A DNA stretch of 64,000 bases. Origin: Streptomyces akebiae (GTDB lineage Bacteria > Actinomycetota > Actinomycetes > Streptomycetales > Streptomycetaceae). The DNA lies in NCBI RefSeq assembly GCF_019599145.1, contig NZ_CP080647.1:6882001-6946000 (forward strand), given 5' to 3'. The position numbers and the translations under genes are program-made. The notes beneath the pieces are model-generated. The model did not search any database and was not told where the DNA came from. It saw only the letters and a list, made by a program, of their open reading frames with translations. Shown piece after piece: positions 42,566 through 51,178 of the stretch. How positions within the stretch are numbered: position 1 is the first letter of the stretch; the number at the start of each line of letters is the position of its first letter.

Positions 42566-42712
42566 GGGTTTGGGGGGGGTTGTGCTTCTTGTGCTTCAAG
42601 ATCACCTGAATCGGTGGTGGTTGGGGGGATCGATCGTTTCTGTGTGCAGTTGGGGCGTTACAGTCCGTGATTCACGGTGGTCGTCGGGCTGCCGATGGAC
42701 ACGGAGGTGCGT

Positions 42713-43135
42713 ATGAAGAGGGCGATGGTCGGGGCCGTGGCTGCGGGGCTGCTTCTCACGGGGGCGGGGGTCGCGCTGGCGGCGCAGGAGCAGGGGAGTA
42801 TTCCGCTGCTGGATACGCGGGGCGTGGAGTTCACCGAGGGGCATTACAAGTTCAATCCGCCGGGCACCAATCACGGCGCTTTCGAGTGGTCCGGGCTGCT
42901 GAGGGACGTCGACACCAGCGACGGACACAACGTGTATGTGCAGGTCAGGGTGGAGGGACATCGCTGGGCGCGTTACTACGGCAAGCAGCAGAGGGAGGTC
43001 AGGATGCATCACTCCAACTGGAGTGGTGCTCAGCAGTACACGAACGACGCGAAGATCCGCGCCTGCCGTGACCGTGGTTCCTTGCGCCCGGACAACTGCT
43101 CGCCGACCCTGAGCCTCCACTACGACCGCGACTGA
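42713..43135 (+). CDS. Small secreted protein of unknown function
   Basis: A 140-residue precursor. ATG 42713 has GGAGGT six bases upstream and begins MKRAMVGAVAAGLLLTGAG, a Sec signal peptide that would be cut near VALAA. The mature 115 residues are hydrophilic and Tyr/His/Trp-rich, with YVQVRVEGHRWARYYGKQQ and two cysteines (RACRDRG, DNCSPT) that may form a disulfide. I do not recognise the family. A terminator hairpin follows 16 bases after the stop, so it is probably a single-gene unit between ppdK and the ABC genes. Confidence 0.72.
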   Translation: MKRAMVGAVAAGLLLTGAGVALAAQEQGSIPLLDTRGVEFTEGHYKFNPPGTNHGAFEWSGLLRDVDTSDGHNVYVQVRVEGHRWARYYGKQQREVRMHHSNWSGAQQYTNDAKIRACRDRGSLRPDNCSPTLSLHYDRD

Positions 43136-43151
43136 GCCTTCCCGCAGCCAC

Positions 43152-43175
43152 AGCCCAGGCGATCCAGCCTGGGCT
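43152..43175 (+). terminator. Hairpin terminator of the small secreted protein gene
   Basis: AGCCCAGGC and GCCTGGGCT form a perfect nine-bp stem around GATCCA, ending 23 bases before the ABC ATPase coding sequence. Confidence 0.65.
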
Positions 43176-43198
43176 CCTGCACTTCCTAGGGGTACGAG

Positions 43199-43885
43199 AT
43201 CAATACATCAGAAGTCCTTTTTGCCAAGGGGGTCGACCTGCTCTACGGGGAGACCCCCGCTGTCAGGCGCGCGGAGATCTCCCTGCGCCGGGGCGAGGTC
43301 GTGGCGATCACCGGGCAGAGCGGTTCCGGGAAGTCCTCCCTGCTGTACTGCCTGGCAGGGGTGTTGCCGGTGGCTCGTGGTGAAGTCCGCTTCGAGGGCC
43401 GGTGTCTCGCGGAACTCGACGACGAGGAACTCAGTCAGCTGCGCAGGGAGCGGTTCGGGTTCGTCTTCCAGTACGGCGAACTCCTGCCGGAGTTGACCGT
43501 GGAGGAGAACACCGCCCTTCCGCTGCGGCTCGCCGGACAGCGCAAGAAGGAGGCGCTCGCCGCAGCAGGAGAGGTGTTGGGGCGCTTGGGCCTCGCGGAT
43601 CTACGTGAGCGGCGGCCCTCTCAGGTGTCCGGCGGACAGAGTCAACGAGTCGCGGTGGCACGGGCGTTGGTGCACCGTCCGGCGGTTGTGTTCGCCGACG
43701 AGCCCACCGGATCTCTCGACAGCTCCAACGCCTCGGCCGTGCTGGAGGAGTTCCTTGACCTCGCACGGTCCCAGGGGACGGCTGTGGTGCTGGTGACGCA
43801 CGACGCCGAGGTCGCCTCCCGCGCGGACAACCGCTTCACGATGTGCGACGGCGTGCTCTCGGCCGAGGTGCGGGAGGTGTCGTGA
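43199..43885 (+). CDS. ABC transporter ATPase (LolD/MacB type) with probable AUC start codon
   Basis: ATPase partner of the FtsX-like permease that follows. Walker A GQSGSGKSS lies near residue 40, Q-loop FQYGELLPE, signature VSGGQSQRVA, Walker B VVFADEPTGSLD, and H-loop VLVTHDAE. The only canonical start in frame is GTG 43301, but that would remove the A-loop Tyr (LLYGETPAVR) and first strands. The same frame is clearly coding back to ATC 43199, with AGGGG six bases upstream and a TAG stop just before. I therefore take AUC as the start, giving 228 residues, the family norm. The stop overlaps the permease start (GTGA). Alternatives are a CTG start or a sequence error in ATG. Confidence 0.82.
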   Translation: MNTSEVLFAKGVDLLYGETPAVRRAEISLRRGEVVAITGQSGSGKSSLLYCLAGVLPVARGEVRFEGRCLAELDDEELSQLRRERFGFVFQYGELLPELTVEENTALPLRLAGQRKKEALAAAGEVLGRLGLADLRERRPSQVSGGQSQRVAVARALVHRPAVVFADEPTGSLDSSNASAVLEEFLDLARSQGTAVVLVTHDAEVASRADNRFTMCDGVLSAEVREVS

Positions 43886-46182
43886 AGGAACTCCTCTTGG
43901 GGCTTCGGCTGCTCCTGGGGGCCGGACGCGGAAGCCGTGTGCGCTTCCTCCTCATGGTCGCGGGCAGCGCGATCGGTGTGTGCTGTTTGGCTGTTGTCCT
44001 CGCCATTCCCGGGATCCTGGAAGCGCAGGACGGGCGCAAGGCGGCGCGTGTCCCGGACTGCAAGCGGGAAGTCAACGGGGTGAAGTGTGTCGCGACGGAA
44101 GGTGACCCCTTCGAGCTCACGCGAATGGTTCCCTACGGCTCAGAACCCCTCACTCGGGTCTTTGTGGCCCGGGGCACCAGGCGTATCGAGCCTCCGCCGG
44201 GCCTGAGGGAACTCCCCGCTCCGGGCGAGTTGTTCGTATCCCCACGGCTGCGCGAGGCGCTCCAACGGGAACCCGCGCTGGCCCAGCTTCTACCAGGTGA
44301 CGACAACGGGACCATCAGTGCCCAGGGGCTGGCCCACCCCGACGAACTGTATGCGTACGTGGGCGTCGGCCGGGAGGAACTCGAAGACGGTGGCGACCGT
44401 GTGACGACTTTCGGCAGGAGCTACGCCGACCATCCCACCCTGGAACCCTCGACGCTCGACATCGTGCGCTTCACTCTCGCCGGCGTCGTGCTACTGCCTC
44501 TGGCCGTGTTCCTTTCCGTGTGCGCCAGGCTCTCGGCGGCAGCGCGCGCCAGACGACTGGCTGCTCTGAGATTGCTGGGCCTGAGCAGGAACGGCACCCA
44601 GCGGGTCAACGCCGCCGAGACCGTCGCGGCCGCGTCGTTCGGGGCCGCGCTGGGACTGGTCGCCTACTCGATCACGAACCAGCTCGTCTCGCGCATCGGA
44701 GTGCCCGGCTTCAAGTGGTACCCCGGCGATGGGGCGCTGTCTCTGTCCACGGTCTTGATCTGCGGCGTCGGCTGCCCCGCACTCGCGTGGTACGTGGGCC
44801 GGGCCAGTGCGCGGAAGGCGGCGGCGAACCCGCTGGCCGTTCGACGAAGCGCCGTGGAGAGGCCGCCCGGAAAGTGGGGGCTGCTTCCACTGGTTCCGGG
44901 GATGGGCATCGTGATCGGGTACTGCGTGGCCGGGTTGACGGACAACGCCCCCCGGGACACGGCCCTCTCCTCGATCCTCATGCCCCTCGCCGTCGTTCTG
45001 GTCGGCATCGGGCTCGTGATGATGCTGCCGGTCTTCTCGCGGACCCTTTCGCAGAGGGTGGCCCGCGCCACCCACTCGGTCTCCCTGGGGCTGGCCATGC
45101 GACGCAACGAGGTCGAACCCGGGGGCGCGCTACGAGTCGCCACCGGGCTCGTCGTCCTGGTCTTCGCGGCGTCACTGGTGCAGGGAGTGTTGATCGAACT
45201 GGACCAGGTCAGCAAGAACACCTTGCCCATCCAGGAATACAACATCCCGCTCGAAGGAGTCACCGAGGAGAAGCAACGGGCCTTGCAGGACGTGAAGGGT
45301 GTTCGCGCGCACGCCACGGTCCTGGAGTCCCGGTCGAATGCGGACGTCGACCATGTGGTGCCGAGCATCAGAGCTGTCGTGGCGACCTGCGACCAACTGC
45401 GCGGCATCCTGTCGAGGGTCGACCGATGCGTGGACAACCGCCCCGTACGCCTGTGGGATCCGCATCAGGTCTACGAAGAGGACAGCAAACCGGGCGCGAG
45501 CTTCCTCTTCGACATGCGGAAGGGAGACGATCGGCGGGCCATGAGGGTGGAGGTGCCGCGGGAGACGGTGAGGTTCAGCGGCTATCCGGGCTGGCCGATC
45601 TTCGGCAGCGGAGACGTGCTCGTGCCGCCCTCCGCCGTGCCGGAGGGCTACCGCCCGGACCGGGCCACCCTCAACCTCTTCAGCAGCTCCGCCCCCGAAA
45701 CCGTCCGTGCCGTTCTCGACGGCATCGGAGGCGTGGACCCCACCACGGAGGTCGGCACGCCGGGGGTGGTCGTCACGTCGCTGCAGCAGATCACCGTGGT
45801 GAAGAGCCTGCTGGGCATCGGCATGGTGCTGGGGCTGATCATCGGCGTGGCCGCCTACCTGGTCGCCGCCACCGACCGGGCCGTGGAGCGGAAGCCCCAG
45901 GTCACCGCGCTGTCGCTGCTCGGGGCCCGACCCCGTACGCTGCGGGCCGTGCAGGTCGCGCAGGTGGTCGTGCCGTTGGCCGTCGGCCTGGCCCTGGCCG
46001 TGGTGCTGGGTAAGCTCGCCGAGTCCAGCTACCTCGTGACCGGCGGCGGTGCCGTCTACTGGGACGGCGCCGGAATCCCCCTGCTGCTGGCCTGCGCGCT
46101 CGGCGCGGTCGCCGTGGCCGCGGTCGGCGCACTGCCGCTCGTCGGGCGCCGTATCGATCCGGAGCTGATCCGGCGGGATTGA
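43882..46182 (+). CDS. FtsX-like ABC permease
   Basis: A 766-residue membrane protein. It has an N-terminal helix (about residues 20-45), a large extracellular part with a Cys-containing loop (VPDCKREVNGVKCVATEGD), and two FtsX-type sets of helices. The helix groups run at about residues 195-340, then 370-460, and a last set after residue 630 (LLGIGMVLGLIIGVAAYLVAAT). MacB/FtsX-like systems act as mechanotransmitters or export peptides and lipoproteins rather than classic substrates. GTG 43882 overlaps the ATPase stop. A strong terminator follows at 46209. The substrate is unknown; it could export or sense antimicrobial peptides. Confidence 0.85.
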   Translation: MKELLLGLRLLLGAGRGSRVRFLLMVAGSAIGVCCLAVVLAIPGILEAQDGRKAARVPDCKREVNGVKCVATEGDPFELTRMVPYGSEPLTRVFVARGTRRIEPPPGLRELPAPGELFVSPRLREALQREPALAQLLPGDDNGTISAQGLAHPDELYAYVGVGREELEDGGDRVTTFGRSYADHPTLEPSTLDIVRFTLAGVVLLPLAVFLSVCARLSAAARARRLAALRLLGLSRNGTQRVNAAETVAAASFGAALGLVAYSITNQLVSRIGVPGFKWYPGDGALSLSTVLICGVGCPALAWYVGRASARKAAANPLAVRRSAVERPPGKWGLLPLVPGMGIVIGYCVAGLTDNAPRDTALSSILMPLAVVLVGIGLVMMLPVFSRTLSQRVARATHSVSLGLAMRRNEVEPGGALRVATGLVVLVFAASLVQGVLIELDQVSKNTLPIQEYNIPLEGVTEEKQRALQDVKGVRAHATVLESRSNADVDHVVPSIRAVVATCDQLRGILSRVDRCVDNRPVRLWDPHQVYEEDSKPGASFLFDMRKGDDRRAMRVEVPRETVRFSGYPGWPIFGSGDVLVPPSAVPEGYRPDRATLNLFSSSAPETVRAVLDGIGGVDPTTEVGTPGVVVTSLQQITVVKSLLGIGMVLGLIIGVAAYLVAATDRAVERKPQVTALSLLGARPRTLRAVQVAQVVVPLAVGLALAVVLGKLAESSYLVTGGGAVYWDGAGIPLLLACALGAVAVAAVGALPLVGRRIDPELIRRD

Positions 46183-46208
46183 GCGACCGGGGGCGGAACG
46201 GCCCGGGG

Positions 46209-46249
46209 AGCGGCAGGCGGCGCCACCGAGGGAGGCGCCGCCTGCCGCT
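46209..46249 (+). terminator. Perfect 16-bp hairpin after the permease gene
   Basis: AGCGGCAGGCGGCGCC and GGCGCCGCCTGCCGCT pair exactly around nine loop bases, followed by GTTCTCGC. It separates the rightward ABC operon from the leftward sigma-factor gene. A 25-bp direct repeat (copies at 46261 and 46287) follows. Confidence 0.8.
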
Positions 46250-46320
46250 GTTCTCGCTCCGGCCGGCCCGGTCACCGGAGCCCGGCGGCCGGCCCGGTCA
46301 CCGGAGCCCGGAGCCCTCGA

Positions 46321-47259
46321 TCACCACGCGCTCGCGACCGGCGCGCCGGGCTCGTGCCGCTGCCAGGCCTCGTTGAGGCGCGTCAGCCGGTGCGCCGCGG
46401 CGATTCCACGCAGGGACGCGACCTTGCCGTCGGCGACGTCGAACGCCACCGCTCCCACGACCCTGTCCTCGACCACGGCGATGACGGCCGGGGAGCCGTT
46501 GACCAGCGCGATGTGCATCGCGGGGGAGCCGCCCGCCAGTCGCCGCTTCGCCGGAGTCGGCCTGAAGCCGGCCCGCGCGAGGGACGCGATGCGCTCAGGT
46601 GTCCTGTAGCGCAGGAGCCGCCTGGCCAGCCCGGCCCCGTCCGAGATCGCGGTCGCGTCGGCGGTGAGCAGTTCCACCAGCCGTTCGGTGCGCCCCGACG
46701 CGGCCGCGGCGAGGAACTCCTCGACGATCCTGCGCGCGGACGCGGGATCCACCGCGTCGCCGCCGCGACGCTCGGCGGCGACGCGGCGCCGGGCCCGGTG
46801 CACATGCTGCTGGCTCGCGGACTCGCTGATGTCGAGGATCCCGGCGATCTCCGCGTGGGGGTACGAGAAGGCCTCGCGCAGGACGTAGGCGGCCCGCTCG
46901 ACCGGGGAGAGGCGCTCCATGAGGGTCAGTACGGCCAGCGACACCGATTCGCGCTGCTCGAAGGTCTCGGCGGGGCCGAGCATCGGGTCGCCCTCCAGGA
47001 GCGGCTCCGGCAGCCAGTCTCCGACGGCGCGCTCGTGGCGCGCCTGCGCCGAGCGGAGCCGGTCGAGGCAGAGATGGGTGACGACCTTGGTCAGCCACGC
47101 CTCCGGCACCTCGATGAGGTCCCGGTCCGCGGCCTGCCAGCGTAGGAACGCGTCCTGCACGGCGTCCTCGGCATCGGCCGCCGAGCCGAGCAGACGGTAC
47201 GCGAGCGAGGCCAGCCGTCCCCGGCCGGCCTCGAATCGGTCGATGGCTGCGATGTCCAT
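46321..47259 (-). CDS. sigJ: ECF41-type RNA polymerase sigma factor (SigJ-like) with SnoaL-like C-terminal domain
   Basis: A 312-residue sigma factor. Sigma2 (residues 1-75: RLASLAYRLLGSAADAEDAVQDAFLRW) and sigma4 (110-170: RLSPVERAAYVLREAFSYPHAEIAGIL) are intact. The ECF41 linker and SnoaL-like tail follow (SGRTERLVELLTADATAISDG, then GGSPAMHIALVNGSPAV). In this group the tail, not a separate anti-sigma factor, regulates activity. ATG 47259 is chosen; an open extension upstream is only a frame-shadow of a DNA repeat. It lies 80 bases downstream of a flavoprotein gene on the same strand; ECF41 sigma factors are typically linked to oxidoreductase or decarboxylase genes that they control. Confidence 0.92.
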   Translation of the reverse strand: MDIAAIDRFEAGRGRLASLAYRLLGSAADAEDAVQDAFLRWQAADRDLIEVPEAWLTKVVTHLCLDRLRSAQARHERAVGDWLPEPLLEGDPMLGPAETFEQRESVSLAVLTLMERLSPVERAAYVLREAFSYPHAEIAGILDISESASQQHVHRARRRVAAERRGGDAVDPASARRIVEEFLAAAASGRTERLVELLTADATAISDGAGLARRLLRYRTPERIASLARAGFRPTPAKRRLAGGSPAMHIALVNGSPAVIAVVEDRVVGAVAFDVADGKVASLRGIAAAHRLTRLNEAWQRHEPGAPVASAW

Positions 47260-47339
47260 GCACGGGAGCCTATGCGGCGCTCTTCCCAACAGGGCTTCCA
47301 CATCCGGGCTTTCGCATCGGGACCTTCGCGCCGGGGCCG

Positions 47340-48800
47340 TCACGCCGTGACGTTCGCACCGGCTGACTTCACGCCGGCTGACTTCACGCCGGCCGACTGC
47401 GCGCCGGCTGACTGCGCGCCGGCTGACTGCGCGCCGGCTGACTGCGCGCCGGCCGACTGCGCGCCGGCTGACTGCGCGCCGGCCGACTGCGCGCCGGCTG
47501 ACTGCGCGCCGGCCGAATGCGCACCGGCCGACTTCACGCTGGTGGTCTTCGCGTCGGTGGTCTTCGCGTCGGTCGTTCGCGCGTCGGCGGTCTTCGGACC
47601 CGTGGCCTTCGTGCCCGCGGCCCATACGCCACTCCGGTCGGGGACGGTGGCCAGGCGGCGCCGGCGCTTCGGCATGCCGAAGGTCGGGTGGGCGATGCCC
47701 AGAGCGGCACCCTTGAGCACGCCCGCCTTGAGCCGTGCGGTCGTCCGACCGCCCAGGTACCAGGACCTCGACCTGACCTCCCCGTCCACCGCCTGGAAGA
47801 TCGCGTCCCGCCGCCCGAGGCTGATGTGGTTGCCGTGGTACTTCAGCCCGACCGTCGGGACCTCGCGCCCCGTCAGGCGCGCGATGATCGCGGCGGTGGC
47901 CTGCATGTTGGTGTAGCCGGCCGAGGCGCAGGACATCGGCAGGGGCCGCCCGTTCTCGCCGATCGCGTAGGCGCTGTCACCGGCGGCGTAGACGTCCGGG
48001 TGCGACACCGAGCGCATGGTGCGGTCGACGACGATCTGGCCGGTCTCGGCGACCCGCAGGCCACCGGCGGCCGCGATCGGGCGCACGGCGAACCCGGCCG
48101 ACCAGACCGTCACGTCGGCCGGGAGGGACGTACCGTCGGCGGCGATCGCCCGTGCCGGCTCGACGGCCGCGACGGCGGTGTGCTCGTGGACGGTGACGCC
48201 GAGCCGGTCGAAGGCCCGGCGCAGGTGCCGGCGGGCCTTCGGGGACAGCCAGGCGCCCAGCTCACCGCGGGCGGCGAGCGCGACCGAGAGGTCGGGCCGG
48301 GACTCGGCCAACTCGGTGGCGGTCTCGATCCCGGTCAGTCCCTCCCCGACGACCAGCACGGAGTCGCCCGCACCCAGCTCGGTCAGCCGCTCACGCAACC
48401 GCAGTGCCGAGGCCCGACCGGTCACGTCGTAGGCGTACTCAGCCGCACCGGGCACGCCATGGTGGGCCACCGAACTGCCGAGCGCGTAGAGGAGGGTGTC
48501 GTACGTGAGCTCGCGGTCCCCGGCCTCGCCGGTCACGGTGACCGTCCTGCGCTCGGGGTCGATGCCGGTCACGCGCGCCACGCGCAGCCTCACCCCGGTG
48601 CCGGCGAACACCTCGGCGAGCGGGCGGGTCGTGAGGTCCTGGCCGCTCGCGAGCTGGTGGAGCCGCATGCGCTCGACGAAGTCGGGCGCGGCGTTGACGA
48701 CGGTGATCTCGGTGTCGGCGGGGGAGAGCCGGCGAGCCAGGTTCCCGGCGGCGAAGGCTCCGGCGTATCCGGCGCCGAGGACGACGATGCGGTGCTTCAT
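47340..48800 (-). CDS. FAD-dependent NAD(P)H oxidoreductase (NDH-2-like) with pentapeptide-repeat tail
   Basis: A 486-residue flavoprotein. FAD Rossmann motif VVLGAGYAGAFAAGNLA (residues 6-22), an NAD(P) motif VLVVGEGLTGIETATELAE, and the second FAD motif DVYAAGDSAYAIG place it with type II NADH dehydrogenase-like enzymes. After the catalytic core ends near residue 390 comes a low-complexity basic tail. Its last part is about twelve copies of SAGAQ/SAGVK encoded by 15-bp repeats. ATG 48800 has GGAG nine bases upstream. sigJ follows downstream, and a Crp-like site lies about 70 bases upstream. Electron acceptor unknown. Confidence 0.9.
   Translation of the reverse strand: MKHRIVVLGAGYAGAFAAGNLARRLSPADTEITVVNAAPDFVERMRLHQLASGQDLTTRPLAEVFAGTGVRLRVARVTGIDPERRTVTVTGEAGDRELTYDTLLYALGSSVAHHGVPGAAEYAYDVTGRASALRLRERLTELGAGDSVLVVGEGLTGIETATELAESRPDLSVALAARGELGAWLSPKARRHLRRAFDRLGVTVHEHTAVAAVEPARAIAADGTSLPADVTVWSAGFAVRPIAAAGGLRVAETGQIVVDRTMRSVSHPDVYAAGDSAYAIGENGRPLPMSCASAGYTNMQATAAIIARLTGREVPTVGLKYHGNHISLGRRDAIFQAVDGEVRSRSWYLGGRTTARLKAGVLKGAALGIAHPTFGMPKRRRRLATVPDRSGVWAAGTKATGPKTADARTTDAKTTDAKTTSVKSAGAHSAGAQSAGAQSAGAQSAGAQSAGAQSAGAQSAGAQSAGAQSAGVKSAGVKSAGANVTA
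47353..47532. repeat. Twelve 15-bp tandem repeats in the flavoprotein gene
   Basis: Plus-strand unit GCGCCGGCTGACTGC, with T/C and a few single-base variants, encodes SAGAQ on the coding strand; eight units are SAGAQ and the flanking ones SAGVK, SAGAN or SAGAH. The unit length is a multiple of three, so copy-number change would not shift the frame. Confidence 0.9.
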
Positions 48801-48870
48801 GACGATGCTCCTGTCTCGTTCGCGTGCCTCCTGAACGAGATGGCCCTCCGATTGCTGACAGCAGTTGGAT

Positions 48871-48884
48871 GTGACGTGGGTCAC
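48871..48884. promoter_or_regulatory. Crp-like site GTGACGTGGGTCAC
   Basis: The site fits GTG-N6-GNCAC, the actinobacterial Crp motif as I remember it, with perfect palindromic ends. It lies 70 bases upstream of the flavoprotein start and could control both that operon and the divergent small gene at 49025. Confidence 0.45.
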
Positions 48885-49024
48885 TGAGGTGAAGCGCGGG
48901 GGGGCGAGCCTCCGAGGCGGTCGGCGCGGGCCGTATTTCCCGTGCCCCTCCCACCGGGGTGTGGGTAGTGTCGCCGCCCGGCGGGCCGAACGGCGGTCGC
49001 CGTGTACGAGGAGTGGTGCGTTCC

Positions 49025-49378
49025 GTGAGCGGGCAGCGAGAGACGACGACCCTGTGGCGGCCGACCGGCCCCGTGGAGTTGGGGTTGGTGCGGGAGGCGG
49101 GATGGCGGGCGTGGCCTCCTCGGCTTCCCGAGCAGCCGATCTTCTATCCGGTGCTCGATGAGGAGTACGCCGTCAAGATCGCTCGGGACTGGAACGTGAA
49201 GCATGACGGGGCGGGGTACGTCACGCGGTTCGAGGTCGAGACGGAGTTCCTGCGGCGGTACCCCGTGCGGCAGGCCGGCGGGAAGACCATCCTCGAACTC
49301 TGGGTCCCGGCGGAGGAGTTGGAGGAATTCAACGCGCACCTCGTGGGCGAGATCGAGGTCGTGCACGAGTTCCACTGA
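49025..49378 (+). CDS. Small conserved actinobacterial protein (often labelled ADP-ribosylation/crystallin J1)
   Basis: A 117-residue soluble protein. The pattern ETTTLWRPTGPVELGLV, then GWRAWPPRLPEQPIFYPVLD, EYAVKIARDWNVK and VPAEELEEFNAHLVGEIEVVHEF is familiar from a small family in streptomycetes. Public annotations call it ADP-ribosylation/crystallin J1, but no catalytic motif of that family is visible, so I do not adopt the function. GTG 49025 has GAGGAG 12 bases upstream; a longer open reading from 48959 is less likely. It stands alone between the Crp-like site and a degenerate biosynthetic gene. Confidence 0.75.
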   Translation: MSGQRETTTLWRPTGPVELGLVREAGWRAWPPRLPEQPIFYPVLDEEYAVKIARDWNVKHDGAGYVTRFEVETEFLRRYPVRQAGGKTILELWVPAEELEEFNAHLVGEIEVVHEFH

Positions 49379-49963
49379 GGGGCGGCGGGTCGTTCGCCCG
49401 GCCCGCCGCCCCTTCTCGGGGATCAGCTCCGCACGGCCGGCCTGCCCCGGGACGGGCGTGGGATGGGTACCGGCACGCTGCCCCGTTCGCCCGCGATCTC
49501 CCGTAGGACCCGTACGAGTTCGTCGTGGAGGGCGTCACCGATCTCGTGTGCCTGGGGTGTGTCGACGTGCAGCATGTTGACGTGGAGGCCGGCGGCGGTG
49601 CGGTGGAACCAGTGGCTGATGCCGTTGCCGCGGGCGGCCCAGACGTGCAACGTCGGTTTCCAGAGCGGGTGTTGGCGGCCGCCGGGGGTCCTGCGGAAGT
49701 CGATGTAGGAGAAGAAGTTCACCGGGAACGGCCAGTGGTGCCGTGCGAAGGTCTCCGGGGCCAGCAACTCCCACGCCCGTACGAAGGGGACGCCGGTGTG
49801 CCGCTGCAACTCGCCGTACGCCGCGCGAGCCCGCGCGATGGTGGTGGCGTGGTCCGTGCCGCCCTCGCCCACCCGGAACTCGATCGGCATCGTGTTCACG
49901 AACCAGCCGACGGAGTGCTGCCACAGGTTCGGCGCCCCTCCCCGCGCCTTTCCGTCCGCGCTT

Positions 49964-49995
49964 CCGTCCTCCCGTCCTCCCGTCCGCCCGTCCGT
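49964..49995. repeat. 8-bp tandem repeat at the frameshift (CCGTCCTC/CCGTCCGC units)
   Basis: Four adjoining 8-bp units begin at 49964, 49972, 49980 and 49988, in a longer CCGTCC-rich tract. Eight is not a multiple of three, so gain or loss of one unit changes the reading frame of the condensation gene. Confidence 0.75.
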
Positions 49996-50880
49996 CCTCG
50001 CCTCGGCCCTCGTCCGTCCGTTCGCTGATGGGGAGCAGGCCCCGGTAGACCCCCGGCCCCCCGAAGCGGTGCTGGGCCGTCGCCGCGGCGGCCAGTACGG
50101 CGGTGAAGACGCTGCCGCCCGAGGCGCGGGCGCCCGCCGCCAAGGCGTCGGTGCGGTGCGGGTCGAGGAGGGGGAGGGCCCGGTTCACCAAGGGGTACAG
50201 GTGGCCCTCCGGTACGCCCAGGTCGAAGGGGAACCTGGGGAAGAAGCCGCCGTTGCCGCGGATGAAGTCCTTCCAGTAGCGCAGGCGTTCGTCGTCGGGG
50301 CGGAGCGAGGCGTAGCGGCGCCGCTGGTCGTCACCGAAGGTCAAGTAGCTCGCCGCGGTGGGGAGTTCGGGGGTGCGGTCGGCCGAAAAGGCGGCGTACG
50401 AGGTCTGGAGTTCGTTCACGACGACGGGCATGGACAGGCCGTCGCACACGATGTGGTCGAAGCAGAGGTAGACCGTGGCGCCGTTCTCCCGGACCACCGC
50501 GCCCATGAGGAACAGCGGCCAGGAGAGCGTGTCCATGCTCTTGAACGTCTTGTCGAGGTGGGTGTGCAGATCGTCCCCGCTGTGGAAGTGGCCGACCTCT
50601 TCCGCTTCCAGGGCGATGGATTCGGGCGCCAGCGCCGTGCAGTTCAGGTCACCGGCCAGACGCTGGAACTGGCTGCGCAGCACCTCGTGGCGCCGTACGA
50701 GGAGCGTGAGCGCCGCTTCGAGGGCCGTGGTGTCCAGTCGGCCCGCGATCTCGAAGGTGACCGTGATCGAACTGGCGATCCCGTCGCTCGTACTCCGGGT
50801 CGCCTCGGACGAGGAGTGGTGCTTGTCCTGATTGTACGAGGCCGATGTGTACGAGGCCGATGTGTGCGAGGTGCATTTGC

Positions 50881-50949
50881 GCGAGGCGGATTCGTGCGAG
50901 GCGGATTCGTGCGAGGCGGATTCGTGCGAGGCGGATTCGTGCGAGGAGG
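50881..50949. repeat. 15-bp tandem repeat encoding SHESA
   Basis: GCGAGGCGGATTCGT is repeated four times with a partial fifth unit. On the coding strand it gives SHESA four times in the N-terminal leader of the condensation protein, outside the catalytic fold. Confidence 0.85.
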
Positions 50950-51178
50950 CTGTGTGCGATGAATACGGGGATGAGGGCGTGGCTGATTCGGCGGGGGAAA
51001 ACTGTGCTTCGTGGGGGGAGCGCCTCGTGTGCAGGGACCAGGAGATGAGGGTCCCTGGCTCGATGGTGACGTCGGAGAAGGGGATTTGCAGCACTCGGGG
51101 GCTTTCTGTTCATGACTTGTGGGGGGGGAAGTCGGGGGAATATTTTTTGGAGGGAGGAGGGATTGGTGAGGATCGGGA

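Larger units (their letters stand above)
49423..51094 (-). pseudogene. Condensation-domain (NRPS C-domain/PapA-like) protein broken by a frameshift
   Basis: The first part (GTG 51094 to about 50030) encodes an acyl/peptidyl condensation fold: ITVTFEIAGRLDTTALEAAL, LLVRRHEVLRSQF, and FDHIVCDGLSMPVVVNELQ with the catalytic HxxxDG. It ends in RFGGPGVYRGLLPISE. The rest is in another frame (LWQHSVGWFVNTMPIEF to VNMLHVDTP), ending at 49423. The switch falls in an Arg/Gly-rich low-complexity stretch made of 8-bp repeats (49964-49995). The N-terminus also carries SHESA repeats. It would have joined an acyl or aminoacyl group to an alcohol or amine. It may be a pseudogene, a phase-variable gene or a sequencing artefact. 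Confidence 0.75.

Noticed and set aside
43301..43885. ABC ATPase starting at GTG 43301
   Set aside because: That start removes the A-loop and first beta strands, which are coded in the same frame upstream.
47260..47625. N-terminal extension of the sigma factor with CAFGRRAVSRR-like repeats
   Set aside because: It is the flavoprotein gene's 15-bp repeat read in another frame; ECF41 proteins begin near MDIAAIDRFEAG.
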